NCBI GenBank assembly: GCA_039096225.1
Contig: JBBPEB010000009.1
Coordinates: forward strand, 186,001 to 250,000
Length of the DNA: 64,000 nt
Reading direction: 5' to 3'
Source: Blastocystis sp. Blastoise
Lineage: Eukaryota > Sar > Bigyra > Opalinata > Blastocystidae
Shown: positions 61,750-64,000 of the stretch, in pieces
How the letters are laid out: every line of letters starts with the position of its first letter
How positions within the stretch are numbered: the stretch's first letter is position 1
Notes under the pieces: generated by a model
Seen by the model: the letters and a program-made list of their open reading frames with translations, nothing else
Databases searched by the model: none
Told to the model about the DNA's origin: nothing
Translations under genes and position numbers: made by a program

Positions 61750-63041
61750 TGCATGAATTACAGCTGCATTATTCATATTAGTACAAAGATATTGACAAAA
61801 ATCCATTGTTTGTTCGTCCCCCGCGGTTATATTGACGCATCCGACGAGGGCTTCGAGAACATCCGAGCGCTGATCATCTGTAATCGCAGACGGAATTCCC
61901 GCGGGAACTACTTGTTTCGATTTTTGATTTGAATCTATATATATATAAATAAATATAATAGAATGAATATATATATATTATATACCTTTAAACAGGAATG
62001 GCTTATAATTCAGTATAATAGGAACAGATTTGAGGGGAATATATATATAACGATCAGAAAGAACTTTTTGAAAGGTCTTATTTTTAATCGTATCCTATAA
62101 TAATAAGTAGAAGGGTAACATGATATATATATATATATATATACTGTTTTCCACTTGGTTAAAACTTCTTCAGAAACAGATTTATACCAGAAGAATCCAT
62201 AGAGACTACTAAAGAACCTAAAGAGACAAAATAATCACGGGAATATATATATCATTATTTTGAATGATAAGTATAATAATAATAAATATAATAATAATAA
62301 ACATAATAATAAATATAATAAACAGAAACATAATAATAAATATACTAAACATAAACATAATAAACATATAATAAAATAAAATACTTAAGGAAAACATCTC
62401 CAAAGAATTCGAGTACTTCATAAGAATAGACGCTCATGTCACTTGATGTAAACACATTAAATAGTGTTCCTGCTGCGTCATTGGGGATTGTTAACGTGCT
62501 TAGAGAGGGGTTCTTGAGGGATTGAAGAGGAATGAATGTTCGTTTCAAATAATCGTGGGAATCGAACGGTTGAACCAAAGGAAGAGTGTAATTCATTTGT
62601 TTCTGTATATCGGTATAAATACGATATATATGGTTACACCAGAATAAATGATAGTAGAGGGAGTGCACGTGATTAAGCACAGTCATGTGTGACGCGTCAA
62701 GGATAAATAGTGAACAGTAGTACGGAACTATCACCTGATTGGCTGATGGTGACGAACTAGAGAGTATATATAATGATAATAAACATAATAATAATAATAC
62801 TAATAATAATAATGATTTATATACGTTTTCTTCTCTCTATAGGAAATAAATTCTTTGGTTTTTCTCTTTTGAGTTGTATTATTCACTGCCATATGTACCT
62901 CTGCGAGTGGCTGATATTGATATAAATACTGAAAAGAATAGGGATAATGAGGGATATTCCCGCGGGGAAGTTGGAGGGAATAATCAGGTAAATCTTGAGG
63001 ATCTACACGATATTTAGGCGATACACATTGTATATATGTTC

Positions 63042-63074
<33 letters not shown>

Positions 63075-63147
63075 TATACTTCTTTGCCTTATTAGAATTG
63101 AAAGAGGAGAAAAGATTTAAATCACATTTTAAGTTTTTAAATGAATA

Positions 63148-63218
<71 letters not shown>

Positions 63219-64000
63219 AAACATACAGAGCATTATTGTATACTGTGCCAAATACATATCTATCATAAATATCCGTGGGAATTGAAGAGAAAGGATGAGG
63301 TTCGGTTAATGTTGGTGGGGCGTTGTCGTTATCAGGATTATATCCACGTGGAGCGTTAGTCGCCGTACATTCCGCGAAATAATTATTCACATATTGTACG
63401 ATTTGTGCCATGGATTTATTGTTCGCAGCTGTTTGTGTTTGGGAACACAATTGATAAATGAGCAAATCAAATAACGTAACAGAGGGAGGCGACGGAGATA
63501 CTATATATAAATAATAATAATAATAATAAACATATAAATATATACAGAAAAAGTTGCATATATCTTCCATGACTTCCCATTGAATACTTCCTTTATATAT
63601 ACATATACTATAAATCACAGAAGCTTCTACTGTAGATGCCTCCATTCCCGTGGGGAAGAAAGGTTCTTCGTTGTCAACAGTAACACTCTTATCGTTATAC
63701 AGGAATTTCATAAGCACATAGTGATAACGGTAAAGCGCATGATATTGGGGGACAGAGAGGGTAAGTGGGGGATGAGGTGAGGGATTAGGGAAAAATATAA
63801 GTATAGGAATAGAAAGATAATTATTATAAATATTATATTTAAAAAGTAAAATAAAATAAAATAAAATATATATATGGATATTAGTGAATTTATACATAGA
63901 TCGTGAATCATCGAAGAGTTGAAGAGAGGGATAAGAATGATTCTGTTTAACAAGTGCTCCAAATCTCCAAGGAATAGAGAGTGATCGTAGATGGACATTG
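59995..64000 (-). CDS. Dicer-like ribonuclease III, C-terminal part (5' truncated by window)
   Basis: Stop at 59995-59997; the gene continues past the right edge, where a helicase domain would be expected. Seen in order: a platform-like region (QYHALYRYHYVLMKFLYND), a PAZ-like region (CVSPKYRVDPQDLPDYSLQL, then FQYLYQYQPLAEVHM), and a segment like Dicer's 'LVPELC...P.P' stretch (VPYYCSLFILDASHMTVLNH). Next is RNase IIIa with VLEFFGDVFLKY and DVLEALVGCVNI, then RNase IIIb with VLEFLGDALVDLYI and GDVFEALVGGIYLDGGW. The acidic catalytic residues (E/D and D/E) of both domains are present, so cleavage activity is likely intact. The C-terminal tail (SQFPAFKNRP..., Ser-rich, ending DEYDQQPM) has no clear dsRBD. 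Many introns are TA/AAT repeat. The gene holds at least eight copies of the TTCCCRYGGGAA-like word. Confidence 0.85.
63149..63215. repeat. (TA)n tract in Dicer intron
   Basis: About 65 bp of uninterrupted TA repeat in a Dicer intron, between the exon ending ...TVYNNALY and the one starting YSFKNLKC. Confidence 0.85.

Overview
The window is nuclear DNA of a very AT-rich, intron-rich eukaryote. Almost every gene is split by short introns (about 30-250 nt, one of about 640 nt). Most begin GTATATAT, end TATATATAG and are largely TA or AAT/ATT simple repeat, so most long open frames made of I/Y/N runs are not genes. The gene set (Dicer, minor-spliceosome U11/U12-35K, MYST acetyltransferase, bHLH factor, tetraspanins, PARG, type III glutamine synthetase, an organellar RF2) points to a free-living protist-type lineage rather than a reduced parasite or a prokaryote. 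I cannot name the group. Codons are read with the standard stops.

Layout. 1-5.2 kb: end of an unknown gene, an NKAPD1/SCI1-like SR protein (-) and a PPR protein with a C-terminal membrane segment (+), the last two divergently arranged. 5.7-6.8 kb: TMEM19 (+). 7.1-12.4 kb: ribosome-biogenesis GTPase BMS1 (-), divergent from a MYST histone acetyltransferase (12.7-14.8 kb, +). 15.6-19.2 kb: two tandem paralogous tetraspanins (-). 20.1-23.7 kb: a VARP/ANKRD27-like VPS9-domain protein (-). 24.5-26.3 kb: U11/U12-35K (-). 26.7-30.9 kb: a signal-peptide protein with a methyltransferase-like C-terminal half (-). 31.6-32.1 kb: a small unknown gene (-). 33.3-35.4 kb: bHLH factor (+). 36.2-39.3 kb: ALKBH8/TRM9-type tRNA methyltransferase (-). 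40.0-47.3 kb: a large signal-peptide protein of unknown family (-) holding a roughly 490-bp ATT repeat in one intron. 47.5-49.0 kb: organellar RF2 (+). 49.4-51.3 kb: PARG (+). 51.3-53.4 kb: a gene-poor gap with a hAT-like MITE. 53.4-56.3 kb: glutamine synthetase III (+). 56.9 kb: tRNA-Ala(AGC) (-). 57.1-58.0 kb: TLS1/C9orf78-like protein (+). 58.3-59.0 kb: MORN-repeat protein (+). 59.5 kb: a near-perfect long hairpin. 60.0-64.0 kb: the C-terminal part of Dicer (-), running off the right edge.

There is no operon logic; neighbours are functionally mixed. Themes that recur are RNA processing (BMS1, U11/U12-35K, NKAPD1-like, TLS1-like, Dicer, ALKBH8, PPR, RF2) and membrane traffic (VARP-like, tetraspanins, TMEM19).

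The strongest unusual signals are: (1) a GC-rich palindromic word around TTCCCRYGGGAA, recurring dozens of times in exons, introns and spacers and in different reading frames; (2) a 66-bp-arm hairpin just downstream of the Dicer gene; (3) a clean hAT-type MITE with an 8-bp target duplication; (4) a candidate U12-type intron inside the gene for a U12 snRNP protein; (5) an AT-AG intron and a changed GGG motif at the PARG active site. All exon joins are by eye from splice signals, reading frame and remembered family features; no alignment or search was run.
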